From Inia geoffrensis (taxonomy: Eukaryota > Chordata > Mammalia > Artiodactyla > Iniidae), in assembly GCA_036417435.1 (NCBI GenBank), contig CM070910.1, positions 75,934,784-75,998,783 on the forward strand: a stretch of DNA of 64,000 nt. The letters are read 5' to 3'. This document shows, in pieces, positions 50,902 to 61,921 of this stretch (position 1 is its first letter; each line of letters opens with the position of its first letter). Made by a program: the position numbers and the translations under genes. The notes under the pieces are model-generated. The model was given only the letters and a program-made list of their open reading frames with translations. It was not told the origin of the DNA and searched no databases.

Positions 50902-53900
50902 TGAGGGCACGAGTTAATGTTGGTGTACTGGTTAAGTATAGGGCATGGGTGAGGGTAAGGCTTCGGGTTAGCGACAGTTTTAGGGATCGGGTTAGGGTTA
51001 GAATTAGGCAATGGGGAGGGATTAGGGTACAGGTTAGGGTACGGCAACGGTTTATGTTGCGAATACGTTGGAGGGCATGGTTTAGTGTTGATGTACTGGT
51101 TAAAATTAGGACACGGGTGAGGGTAATGCTTCGTGTGAGGGTCAGGTTTAGGATTAGGGTTAGGGTTAGTGATAGGGAATGGGGAGGGATTCGGGTACGC
51201 TTTATGGTATGGTTTCAGTTTAGGGTTAACCTATGTGTGAGGGCATGGTTTAGTGTTGGTGTACTGCTTAAGATTAGGTCACTGGTGAGTGTAAGGCTTC
51301 GGGTGAGGGTCAGGGTTAGGATTCGGGTTAGGGTTAGTATTAGGGAATGGTGAAGGATTAGGGTACAATTTAGTGTAAGACAACACTTAAGGGTTAGCAT
51401 ACGTGTGAGGGCACGAGTTAGTGTTGGTGTACTGGTTAAGATTAGGTCACGGGTGAGAGTAAGGCTTCGGGTGATGGTCAGGTTTAGGGTTTGGGTTAGG
51501 GTTAGGGTTAGGGATTGGGGAGGGATTAGGGTACAGTTTAGGGTATGACAACGCTTAAGTGTTAGTGTGCGTGTGAGGGCACGAGTCAGTGTTGGTGTAC
51601 TGGTTAAGATTAGGGCCCGGGTGAGGGTAAGGCTTCGGGTGAGTGTCAGGTTTACGGTTAGGGTTAGAGTTAGAGTTAGGGAATGGGAGGGATTAGGGTA
51701 CAGGTTAGGATACGACAACACTTAAGGATTAGAGTACATGTGAGTGCACAAGTTAGTGTTGGTGTACTGGTTAAGATTAGGGCACGGGAGAGGGTAAGGT
51801 TTCGGGTGAGCCTCAGGGTTAGGATTCGTGTTAGAGTCAGGGTTAGGGAATGGGGAGGGATTGGGGTACAGGTTAAGGTACGGCAACGGTTTAGGGTTAG
51901 CCTACTTTGGAGCGCAGGGGTTAGTGTGGATGTCCTGGTTAAAATTAGAACACGGGTGAGGGTAAAGTTTTGGCCGAGTGTCAGGGTTAGGGTTCGGGTT
52001 AGGGTTAGGATTACGGAATGGAGAGCGATTAGGGTACAGGTTAGAGTACGACAATGCTTAAGTGTTAGCATACGTGTGAGGGCACCATTTAGTGTTGCTG
52101 TATCGGTTAATATTAGGTGATGGGTGAGGGTAAGGCTTCGGGTGAGGGTCAAGTTTAGGATTAGGGTTAGGGTTAGAGTTAGGGAATGGGGAGGGATTAG
52201 GGTACAGGTTAATGTACGGAAACAGTTTAGGGTTAGCCTACGTTGGAGGGCATGGTTTATTGTTTATATACTGGATAAATAAGGACACGGGTGAGGGTAA
52301 TGCATCGGGTGAGTTTTAGGGTTAGGGTTCGGGTTAGGGTTAGGGTTAGGGTTAGGGAATGGAGAGGGATTAGGATAGAGGTTAGGGTATGGCAGTTGTT
52401 TAGGGTTAGCGTATATGTGAGGGCACAGTTTAGTGTTGGCGTACTGGTTAAGATTAGGTCACAGGTGAGGGTAAGGCTTCAGATGAGCGTCAAGATTAGG
52501 ATACGGGTTACGGTTAGAGTTAGGGAATGGGGAGGGATTAGGGTACAGTTTAGGGTTCGACAATGTTTAAGGGTTAGCATACGTGTGAGGGCACGAGTTA
52601 GTGTTGGTGTACTGGTTAAGATTAGTGCATGGGTGAGGGTAGGGCTTCGGGTGAGAGAAAGGATTAGGGACCGGTTTAGGGTTAGTGTTAGGCAATGTGG
52701 AGGGTTTAGGGTACAGATTAGTCTACGGCAATAGTTTAGGGTTAACCTACGTTGGAGGGAATGTGTTAGGGTTGATATACTGCTTAAAATTAGGACATGG
52801 GTGAGGGTAAAACTTCGGGGGAGTGTTAGGGTTAGGGTTCGGTTTAGAGTTAGGGTTAGTGAATGGAGAGGGATTAGCGTACAAGTAAGGGTACAGCTGC
52901 GGTTTAGCGTTAACGTACGTGTGATGGCACGGTTTAGTGTTGGTGTACTGGTTAAGATTAGGTCACGGGTGAGGGTAAGGCTTCGTTTGAGGGTCAGCGT
53001 TAGGATTCGGGTTGGGGTTAGGGTTAGGGAGTGGTGTGGGATTAGGGTACAGTTTAGTGTTTGACAACGATTAAGGGTTAGCGTACGTGTGAGGGCACGA
53101 GTTAGTGTTGGTGTACTGGTTAAGATTAGGACAAGGGTGAGGGTATGGCTTTGGGTGAGTGAGGGTTAGGATTCGGGTTAGGGTTAGGGTTAGGAAATGG
53201 GGAGGGATTAGGGTACAGTTTAGGGTACAAAAATGCTTAAGGGTTAGCGTACGTGTGAGGGCACGAGTTAGTGTTGGTGTACTGGTTAAGATTAGGGCAC
53301 GGGTGAGGGTAAGGCTTCGGTTTAGGGCCAGGGTTAGGATTCTGGTTAGGGTTAGGGTTAGGGAATGGATAGGGATTAGGGTAATATTTAGGATACGACA
53401 ACGCTTTAGCGTTAACGTACGTGTGAGGGCACGAGTTAGGGTTGGTGTACTGGTTAAGATTAGGGCACGGGTGAGGGTAAGGCTTTTAGTGAGGGTCAGT
53501 GTTAGGATTTGTGTTAGGGTTAGGGTTAGCGAATGGTGAGGGATTAAGGTACTGTTTAGGGTATGACAGTGATCAAGGGTTAGCGTACGTGTGATGGCAC
53601 GGTTTAGTGTTGGTGTACTGGTTAAGATTAGGTCACGGGTGAGGGTAAGGCTTCGGTTGAGGGTCAGGGTTAGGATTCGGGTTGGGGTTAGGGTTAGGGA
53701 ATGGTGAGGGATTAGGGTACAGTTTAGGGTTTGACAACGATTAAGGGTTAGCGTACGGGTGAGGGCATGAGTTAGTGTTGGTGTACTGGTTAAGATTAGG
53801 GCACGGGTGAGGGTAAGGCTTCGGTTTAGGTCCAGGGTTAGGATTCTGGTTAAGGTTAGGGTTAGGGCATGGATAGGGATTAGGGTAATATTTAGGATAC

Positions 53901-54263
53901 GACAACGCTTTAGCGTTAACGTATGTGTGAGGGCTCGAGTTAGGGTTGGTGTACTGGTTAAGATTAGGGCACGGGTGAGGGTAAGGCTTTTAGTGAGGGT
54001 CAGTGTTAGGATTTGTGTTAGGGTTAGGGTTAGCGAATGGTGAGGGATTAAGGTACTGTTTAGGGTATGACAGCGATCAAGGGTTAGACGACGTGTGAGG
54101 GCACGAGTTAGTGTTGGTGTACTGGTTAAGATTAGGGCATGGGTGAGGGTATGGCTTCGGGTGAGGGTGAGGATTAGGATTCGGGTTAGGGTTAGGGTTA
54201 GGATATGGGGAGGAATTAGGGTACAGTTTAGGGTACAACAACGCTTAAAGGTTAGCGTACGTG
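50902..54263 (+). repeat. 3,362-bp tandem duplication, copy 2
   Basis: Near-identical to copy 1. The right end lies near 54,270, where a GGGCATGGTTTAGTG unit with CTTAAGAATAGGTCAC replaces the unit seen at 50,901. One difference from copy 1 is near 52,487 (ATGAGCGTCAAG against ATGAGGGTCAAG). Confidence 0.88.
52334..52357 (+). repeat. Four perfect TTAGGG repeats, duplicated copy
   Basis: Same tract as 48,972-48,995, carried over by the 3,362-bp duplication. The hexamer gain therefore came before that duplication. Confidence 0.9.
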
Positions 54264-54952
54264 TGAGGGCATGGTTTAGTGTTGGTGTACTGCTTAAGAA
54301 TAGGTCACAGGTGAGGGTAAGGCTTCAGGAGAGGGTCAGGGTTAATATTCGGGTTAGGGTTAGGGTTACCGATTGGGGATCGATTAGGGTACAGTTTAGT
54401 GCACGGCAACGCTTAAGGGTTAGCGTCCGTGTGAGGGCACGAGTTAGTGTTGGTGTACTGGTTAAGTTTAGGGCACTTGTGAGAGTAAGGCTTCGGGTTA
54501 GGGACACTTTTAGGGATCGGGTTAGGGTTAAGGTTAGGCAATGGGGAGGGATTAGGGTACAGGTTAGGGTATGGCAACAGCTTAGGGTGAGCCTACGTTG
54601 GAAGGCATGGTTTAGTGTTGATATACTGGTTAAAATTAGGACACGGGTGAGGGTAAAGCTTCGGGTCAGGGTCAGTGTTTGCTTTAGGTTTAGGGTTAGT
54701 GTTAGGGAATGGGGAGGGATTAGGGTACAGTTAAGGGTACGACAATGCTTAAGGGTTAGAATATGTGTGAGGGCACAAGTTAGTGTTGGTGTACTGGTTA
54801 AGATTAGGGCACGGGTGATGGTAAGGCTCTGAGTGAGGGTCAGTGTTAGGATTTGTGTTAGGGTTAGGGTTAGGGAATGGTGAGGGATTAAGGTACTGTT
54901 TAGGGTATGACAGCGATCAAGGGTTAGCGTACGTGTGAGGGCACGAGTTAGT
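54264..54952 (+). repeat. Domain-2 linker monomers
   Basis: About four monomers. Positions 54.28-54.83 kb resemble 63.17-63.72 kb at an offset of 8,891 bp, and also the units at 41.7-42.24 and 44.0-44.5 kb. Characteristic stretches are GGGACACTTTTAGGGATCGG and GGTGATGGTAAGGCTCTGAG. No gene or unique sequence is present. Confidence 0.78.
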
Positions 54953-57838
54953 GTTGGTGTACTGGTTAAGATTAGGGCACGGGTGAGGGTAAGGCTTCAG
55001 GCGAGGGTCAGGGTTAGGATTCGGGTTAGGGTTAAGGTTAGGGAATGGGGAGGGATTAGGGTACAGTTTAGCATATGACAACGCTTAACTGTTAGCGTAC
55101 GTGTGAAGGCATGAGTTAGTTTTGGTGTACTGGCTAAGATTAGGGCACGGATGAGGGTAAGTCTTCGGGTGAGGGACAGGATTAGGGATCGGGTTAGGGT
55201 TATGGTTAGGAAATGGGGAGGGATTAGGTTACAGGTTAGTGTATGGAAACGGTTTAGAGTTCGTGTACGTGTGAGGGTACAGGTTAGTATTGATATATTG
55301 ATTAAGATTAGGGCACGGGTGAATGTAAGGCTTCTGGGGAGAGTCAGGTTTAGGGTTAGGTTTAGGGTTAGTGAATGGAGAGGGATTAGGGTACAGGTTA
55401 GGGTACGGCTGCAGTTTACGGTTAACGTACATGTGAGGCCACAGTTTCTTGTTAGTGTACTGGTTAAGATTAGGACACGGGTGAGGTTAAGGCCTCGGAA
55501 GAGAGTCATGTTTAGGGTTAGGGTTAGGGTTACGGAATCGGGAGGGATTAGTGTACAGGTTAGGGTACGGCAATAATTTAGTGTTAGAATATGTTGGAGG
55601 TCATGGGTTAGTGCTGATGTACAGGTTAAAATTAGTACACGGGTGAGGGTAAAGCTTCGGGTGAATGTCAGGTTTAGGGTTCGGATTAGGGTTAGCATTG
55701 GGGAATTGATAGGGATTAGGGTAGAGGTTATGGTACGGCTGTTGTTTAGGGTTAGCGTACCTGTGAGGGCATGGTTTCGTGTTGGCGTACTGGTTAAGAT
55801 TAGGTCACAGGTGAGGGTAAGGCTTTGGGTGACGGTCAGGATTAGGATTAGGGTTAGGGTTACAGTTAGGGAATGGGAGGGATTAGGCTAGAGTTTAGGG
55901 TACGACAACGCTTAAGGGTTAGCGTACGTGTGTGGGCACGAGTTAGTGTTGGTGTACTGGTTAATATTAGGGCAGGGGTGAGGTTAAGGCTTAGGGTGAG
56001 GGTCAGGGCTAGAATTCGGGTTAGGTTTAGCGTTAGGGAATGGGGAAGGATTATGGTACAGTTTAGGGTACGACAGCGCTTAAGGGTTAATGTACGTGTG
56101 AGAGCACGTGTTAGGGTTGGTGTACTGTTTAAGATTAGGGCACGGATGATGGTAAGGGTTCGGGTGGGTGTCAGGGTTAGGATTCGTGTTAGGTTTAGGG
56201 TTAGGGAATGAGGAGGGATTAGGGTACAGGTTAGGTTATGACAACACTTAAGGGTTATGGTACGTGTGAGGGCACGAGTTATGGTTGGTGTACTGGTTTA
56301 GATTAGGGCACGGGTGAGTGTAAGGACTCTGAAGAGGGTCAGGTTTAGGGTTTGGTTTAGGTTTAGAGTTCAGGAATGGGGAGTTATTAGGGTACATGTT
56401 AGGTTATGTCAACGGGTTAGGGTTAGCCTACGTTGGAGGGCATGTGTTAGTGTTGGTGTACTGGTTAAAATTAGGACACGGGTGAGTGTAAATCTTCGGG
56501 TGAGTGTCAGGTTTAGGTTTAGTATTCGGGTTAGGGTCAGGGTTACGGAATGGGGAGGGATTAGGGTACAGTTTAGGGTACGACTACGCTTAAGGGTTAA
56601 CGTACGTGTGAGGTCACAAGTTAGTGTTGGTGTACTGGTTAAGATTAGGGCACGGGTGAGGGTAAGGCTTCGGGTGAAGGTTAGGGTTACGATTTTGGTT
56701 AGTTTTAGGGTTAGGAAATGTGAAGGGATTAGGGTACATTTCAGGGTACGACAACACTTAAGCGTTAGTGTACGTGTGAGGGCACGAGTTAGTGTTGCTG
56801 TCCTGATTAAGATTAGGGCATGGGTGAGGGTAAGGCCATGGAAGAGGGTCAGGTTTAGGGTTTCGTTTAGGGTTAGGGTTAGGTAAAGGGGAGGGATTAG
56901 GGTACAGATTAGGGTACGGCAACGGTTTAGGGTTAGCCTACGTTGGAGGGCATGGTTTAGTGTTGATGCACTTGTTAAAATTAGGACACTGGTGAGGGTA
57001 AAGCTTCGAGTGAGTGTCAGGGTTAGGGTTCGGGTTCGGGTTAGGGTTAGGGAATGGGGAGGGATTACGGTACAGTTTATGGTACGACAACGCTTAAGGG
57101 TTAGCGTAAGTGTGAGGGCACCAGTTAGTGTTGGTGTACTGGTTAAGATTAGGGCACGGGTGAAGGTAAGGCTTCGGATGAGAGAAAGGATTAGGGATCG
57201 GTTTAGGGTTAGGTTTAGGAATTGTGGAGGGTTTACGGTACAGGTTAGGCTACGGCAATGGTTTAGTGTTAGCCTACGTTGGAGGGCATGGGTTAGTGTT
57301 GATTTATTGCTTAAAATTAGGACATGGGTGAGGGTAAAATTTCGGGTGAGTGTTAGGTTTACGGTTCAGGTTAGGGTTAGGGTTAGGGAATGGAGAGGGA
57401 TTAGCGTACAAGTAAGGGTACGGCTACGGTTTAGCGTTAGCGTACGTGTGATGGCACGGTTTAGTGTTGGTGTGCTGGTTAAGATTAGGTCACGGGTGAA
57501 GGTAAGGCTTCGGTTGAGGGTCAGGGTTAGGATTCGGGTTGGGGTTAGTGTTAGGGAATGGTGAGGGATTAGGGTACAGTTTAGGGTTTGACAACGATTA
57601 AGGGTTAGCGTACGTGTGAGGGCACGAGTTAGTGTTGGTGTACTGGTTAAGATTAGGGCACGGGTGAGGGTAAAGCTTCGGTTTAGGGCCAGGGTTAGGA
57701 TTCTGGTTAGGGTTAGGGTTAGACAATGGATAGGTATTAGGGTAATATTTAGGATACGACAACGCTTTGGCATTAACGTACGTGTGAGGTCACGAGTTAG
57801 GGTTGGTGTACTGGTTAAGATTAGGGCACGGGTGAGGG
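54953..57838 (+). repeat. Domain-2 block repeated ~10.4 kb away, copy 2
   Basis: Counterpart of 44,540-47,425 at 10,413 bp. The match ends at about 57,838, where an extra monomer with GGTTTAGGGCCAGGG follows a similar one. The two adjacent units at 57,616-57,951 look like a local single-monomer duplication. Confidence 0.8.
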
Positions 57839-60800
57839 TAAGACTTCGGTTTAGGGCCAGGGTTAGGATTCTGGTTAGGGTTAGGGTTAGGGAATGGATA
57901 GGGATTAGGGTAATATTTAGGATACGACAACGCTTTAGCGTTAACGTACGTGTGAGGGCATGAGTTAGGGTTGGTGTACTGGTTAAGATTAGGGCACGGG
58001 TGAGGGTAAGGCTTTTAGTGAGGGTCAGTGTTAGGATTTGTGTTAGGGTTAGGGTTAGCGAATGGTGAGGGATTAAGGTACTCTTTAGGGTATGACAGCG
58101 ATCAAGGGTTAGCGGACGTGTGAGGGCACGAGTTAGTGTTTGTGTACTGGTTAAGATTAGGGCATGGGTGAGGTTATGGCTTCGGGTGAGGGTGAGGGTT
58201 AGGATTCGGGTTAGGGTTAGGGTTAGGAAATGGGGAGGGATTAGGGTACAGTTTAGGGTACAACAACGCTTAAGGGTTAGCGTATGTGTGAGGGCATGAG
58301 TTAGTGTTGGTGTACTGGTTAAGAATAGGGCTTGGGTGAGTGTAAGGCTTCGGGTTAGGGACAGTTTTAGGGATCGGGTTAGGGTTAGAATTAGGCAATG
58401 GGGAGGGATTAGGGTACAGGTTAGGGTACGGCAACGGTTTAGGTTGCGAATACGTTGGAGGGCATGGTTTAGTGTTGATGTACTGGTTAAAATTAGGACA
58501 CGCGTGAGGGTAATGCTTCGTGTGAGGGTCAGGTTTAGGATTAGGGTTAGGGTTAGTGATAGGGAATGGGGAGGGATTCGGGTACGCTTTATGGTATAGC
58601 TGCAGTTTAGGGTTAGCGTATGTGTGAGGGCACGGTTTAGTGTTGGTGTACTGGTTATGATTAGGTCACTGGTGAGTGTAAGGCTTCGGGTGAGGGTCAG
58701 GGTTAGGATTCGGGTTAGGTTTAGTATTAGGGAATGGTGAGGGATTAGGGTACAATTTAGTGTAAGACAACACTTAAGGGTTAGCGTACGTGTGAGGGCA
58801 TGAGTTAGTGTTGGTGTACTGGTTAAGATTAGGTCACGGGTGAGAGTAAGGCTTCGGGTGATGGTCAGGTTTAGTGTTTGGGTTAGGGTTAGGGTTAGTG
58901 ATTGGGGAGGGATTAGGGTACAGTTTAGGGTATGACAACGCTTAAGTGTTAGTGTGCGTGTGAGGGCACGAGTCAGCGTTGGTGTACTGGTTAAGATTAG
59001 GGCCCGGGTGAGGGTAAGGCTTCGGGTGAGTGGTAGGTTTATGGTTAGGGTTAGAGTTAGAGTTAGGGAATGGGAGGGATTAGGGTACAGGTTAGGGTAC
59101 GACAACACTTAAGGATTAGAGTACATGTGAGTGCACAAGTTAGTGTTGGTGTACTGGTTAAGATTTGGGCACGGGAGAGGGTAAGGTTTCAGGTGAGGGT
59201 CAGGGTTAGGATTCGTGTTAGAGTTAGGGTTAGGGAATGGGGAGGGATTGGGGTACAGGTTAAGGTACGGCAACGGTTTAGGGTTAGCCTACTTTGGAGG
59301 GCAGGGGTTAGTGTGGATGTCCTGGTTAAAATTAGAACACTGGTGAGGGTAAAGTTTTGGTCGAGTGTCAGGGTTAGGGTTCGGGTTAGGGTTAGGATTA
59401 CGGAATGGAGAGCGATTAGGGTACAGGTTAGAGTACGACAATGCTTAAGTGTTAGCATACGTGTGAGGGCACCATTTAGTGTTGCTGTATCGGTTAATAT
59501 TAGGTGATGGGTGAGGGTAAGGCTTCGGGTGAGGTTCAAGTTTAGGATTAGGGTTAGGGTTAGAGTTAGGGAATGGGGAGGGATTAGGGTACAGGTTAAT
59601 GTACGGCAACGGTTTAGGGTTAGTCTACGTTGGAGGGCATGGTTTATTGTTTATATACTGGATAAATAAGGACACGGGTGAGGGTAATGCATCGGGTGAG
59701 TTTTAGGGTTAGGGTTCGGGTTAGGGTTAGGGTTAGGGAATGGAGAGGGATTAGGATAGAGGTTAGGGTATGGCAGTTGTTTAGGGTTAGCGTATATGTG
59801 AGGGCACAGTTTAGTGTTGGCGTACTGGTTAAGATTAGGTCACAGGTGAGGGTAAGGCTTCAGATGAGGGTCAAGATTAGGATTCGGGTTACGGTTAGAG
59901 TTAGGGAATGGGGAGGGATGAGGGTACAGTTTAGGGTTCGACAAAGTTTAAGGGTTAGCATACGTGTGAGGCCACGAGTTAGTGTTGGTGTACTGGTTAA
60001 GATTAGTGCATGGGTGAGGGTAGGGCTTCGGGTGAGAGAAAGGATTAGGGACCGGTTTAGGGTTAGTGTTAGGCAATGTGGAGGGTTTAGGGTACAGATT
60101 AGTCTACGGCAATAGTTTAGGGTTAACCTACGTTGGAGGGAATGTGTTAGGGTTGATTTACTGCTTAAAATTAGGACATGGGTGAGGGTAAAACTTCGGG
60201 GGAGTGTTAGGGTTAGGGTTCGGTTTAGAGTTAGGGTTAGTGAATGGAGAGGGATTAGCGTACAAGTAAGGGTACAGCTGCGGTTTAGCGTTAACGTACG
60301 TGTGATGGCACGGTTTAGTGTTGGTGTACTGGTTAAGATTAGGTCACGGGTGAGGGTAAGGCTTCGGTTGAGGGTCAGCGTTAGGATTCGGGTTGGGGTT
60401 AGGGTTAGGGAATGGTGTGGGATTAGGGTACAGTTTAGTGTTTGACAACGATTAAGGGTTAGCGTACGTGTGAGGGCACGAGTTAGTGTTGGTGTACTGG
60501 TTAAGATTAGGGCAAGGGTGAGGGTATGGCTTTGGGTGAGTGAGGGTTAGGATTCGGGTTAGGATTAGGTTTAGGAAATGGGGAGGGATTAGTGTACAGT
60601 TTAGGGTACAACAATGCTTAAGGGTTAGCGTACGTGTGAGGGCACAATTTAGTGTTGGTGTACTGGTTAAGATTAGGGCACGGGTGAGGTTAAGGCTTCG
60701 GTTTAGGGCCAGGGTTAGGATTCTGGTTAGCGTTAGGGTTAGGGAATGTATAGGGATTAGGGTAATATTTAGGATATGACAACGCTTTAGCGTTAACGTA

Positions 60801-61921
60801 CGTGTGAGGGCACGAGTTAGTGTTGGTGTACTGGTTAAGATTAGGGCACGGGTGAGGGTAAGGCTTTTAGTGAGGGTCAGTGTTAGGATTTGTGTTAGGG
60901 TTAGGGTTAGCGAATGGTGAAGAATTAGGGTACTGTTTAGGGTATGACAGTGATCAAGGGTTAGCAGACGTGTGAGGGCACGAGTTAGTGTTGGTGTACT
61001 GGTTAACATTAGGGCATGGGTGAGGGTATGGCTTCAGGTTAGGGTGAGGGTTAGGATTCGGGTTACGGTTAGGGTTAGGAAATGGGGAGGAATTAGGGTA
61101 CAGTTTAGGGTACAACAACGCTTAAATGTTAGCGTACGTGTGAGGGCACGAGTTAGTGTTGGTGTACTGGTTAAGTATAGGGCATGGGTGAGGGTAAGGC
61201 TTCGGGTTAGGGGCAGTTTTAGGGATCGGGTTAAGGTTAGAATTAGGCAATGGGGAGGGATTAGGGTACAGGTTAGGGTACGGCAACGGTTTATGTTGCG
61301 AATACGTTGGAGGACATGGTTTAGTGTTGATGTACTGGTTAAAATTAGGACACGGGTGAGGTTAATGCTTCGTGTGAGGGTCAGGTTTAGGATTAGGGTT
61401 AGGGTTAGTGATAGGGAATGGGGAGGGATTCGGGTACGCTTTATGGTATGGCTGCAGTTTAGGTTTAGCGTATGTGTGAGGGCCCGGTTTAGTGTTGCTG
61501 TACTGCTTAAGATTAGGTCACTGGTGAGTGTAAGGCTTCGGGTGAGGGTCAGGGTTAGGATTCGGGTTAGGGTTAGGATTAGGGAATGGTGAGGGATTAG
61601 GGTACAATTTATTGTAAGACAACACTTAAGGGTTAGCGTACGTGTGAGGGCACGAGTTAGTGTTAGTGTACTGGTTAAGATTAGGTCACGGGTGAGAGTA
61701 AGGCTTCGGGTGATGGTCAGGTTTAGGGTTTGGGTTAGGGTTAGGGTTAGGGATTGGGGAGGGATTAGGGTACAGTTTAGGGTATGACAACGCTTAAGTG
61801 TTAGTGTGCGTGTGAGGGCACGAGTCAGTGTTGGTGTACTGGTTAAGATTAGGTCCCGGGTGAGGGTAAGGCTTCGGGTGAGTGTCAGGTTTACGGTTAG
61901 GGTTAGAGTTAGAGTTAGGGA
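57839..61921 (+). repeat. Domain-2 block, third copy of the 47.5-51.7 kb type
   Basis: Matches 48,321 onward at an offset of 10,749 bp (48,321/59,070, 48,929/59,678), changing to 10,743 (49,439/60,182) because this copy lacks the extra TTAGGG. The offset exceeds 10,413 by two monomers. It is more diverged than the 3,362-bp tandem pair. Confidence 0.78.
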
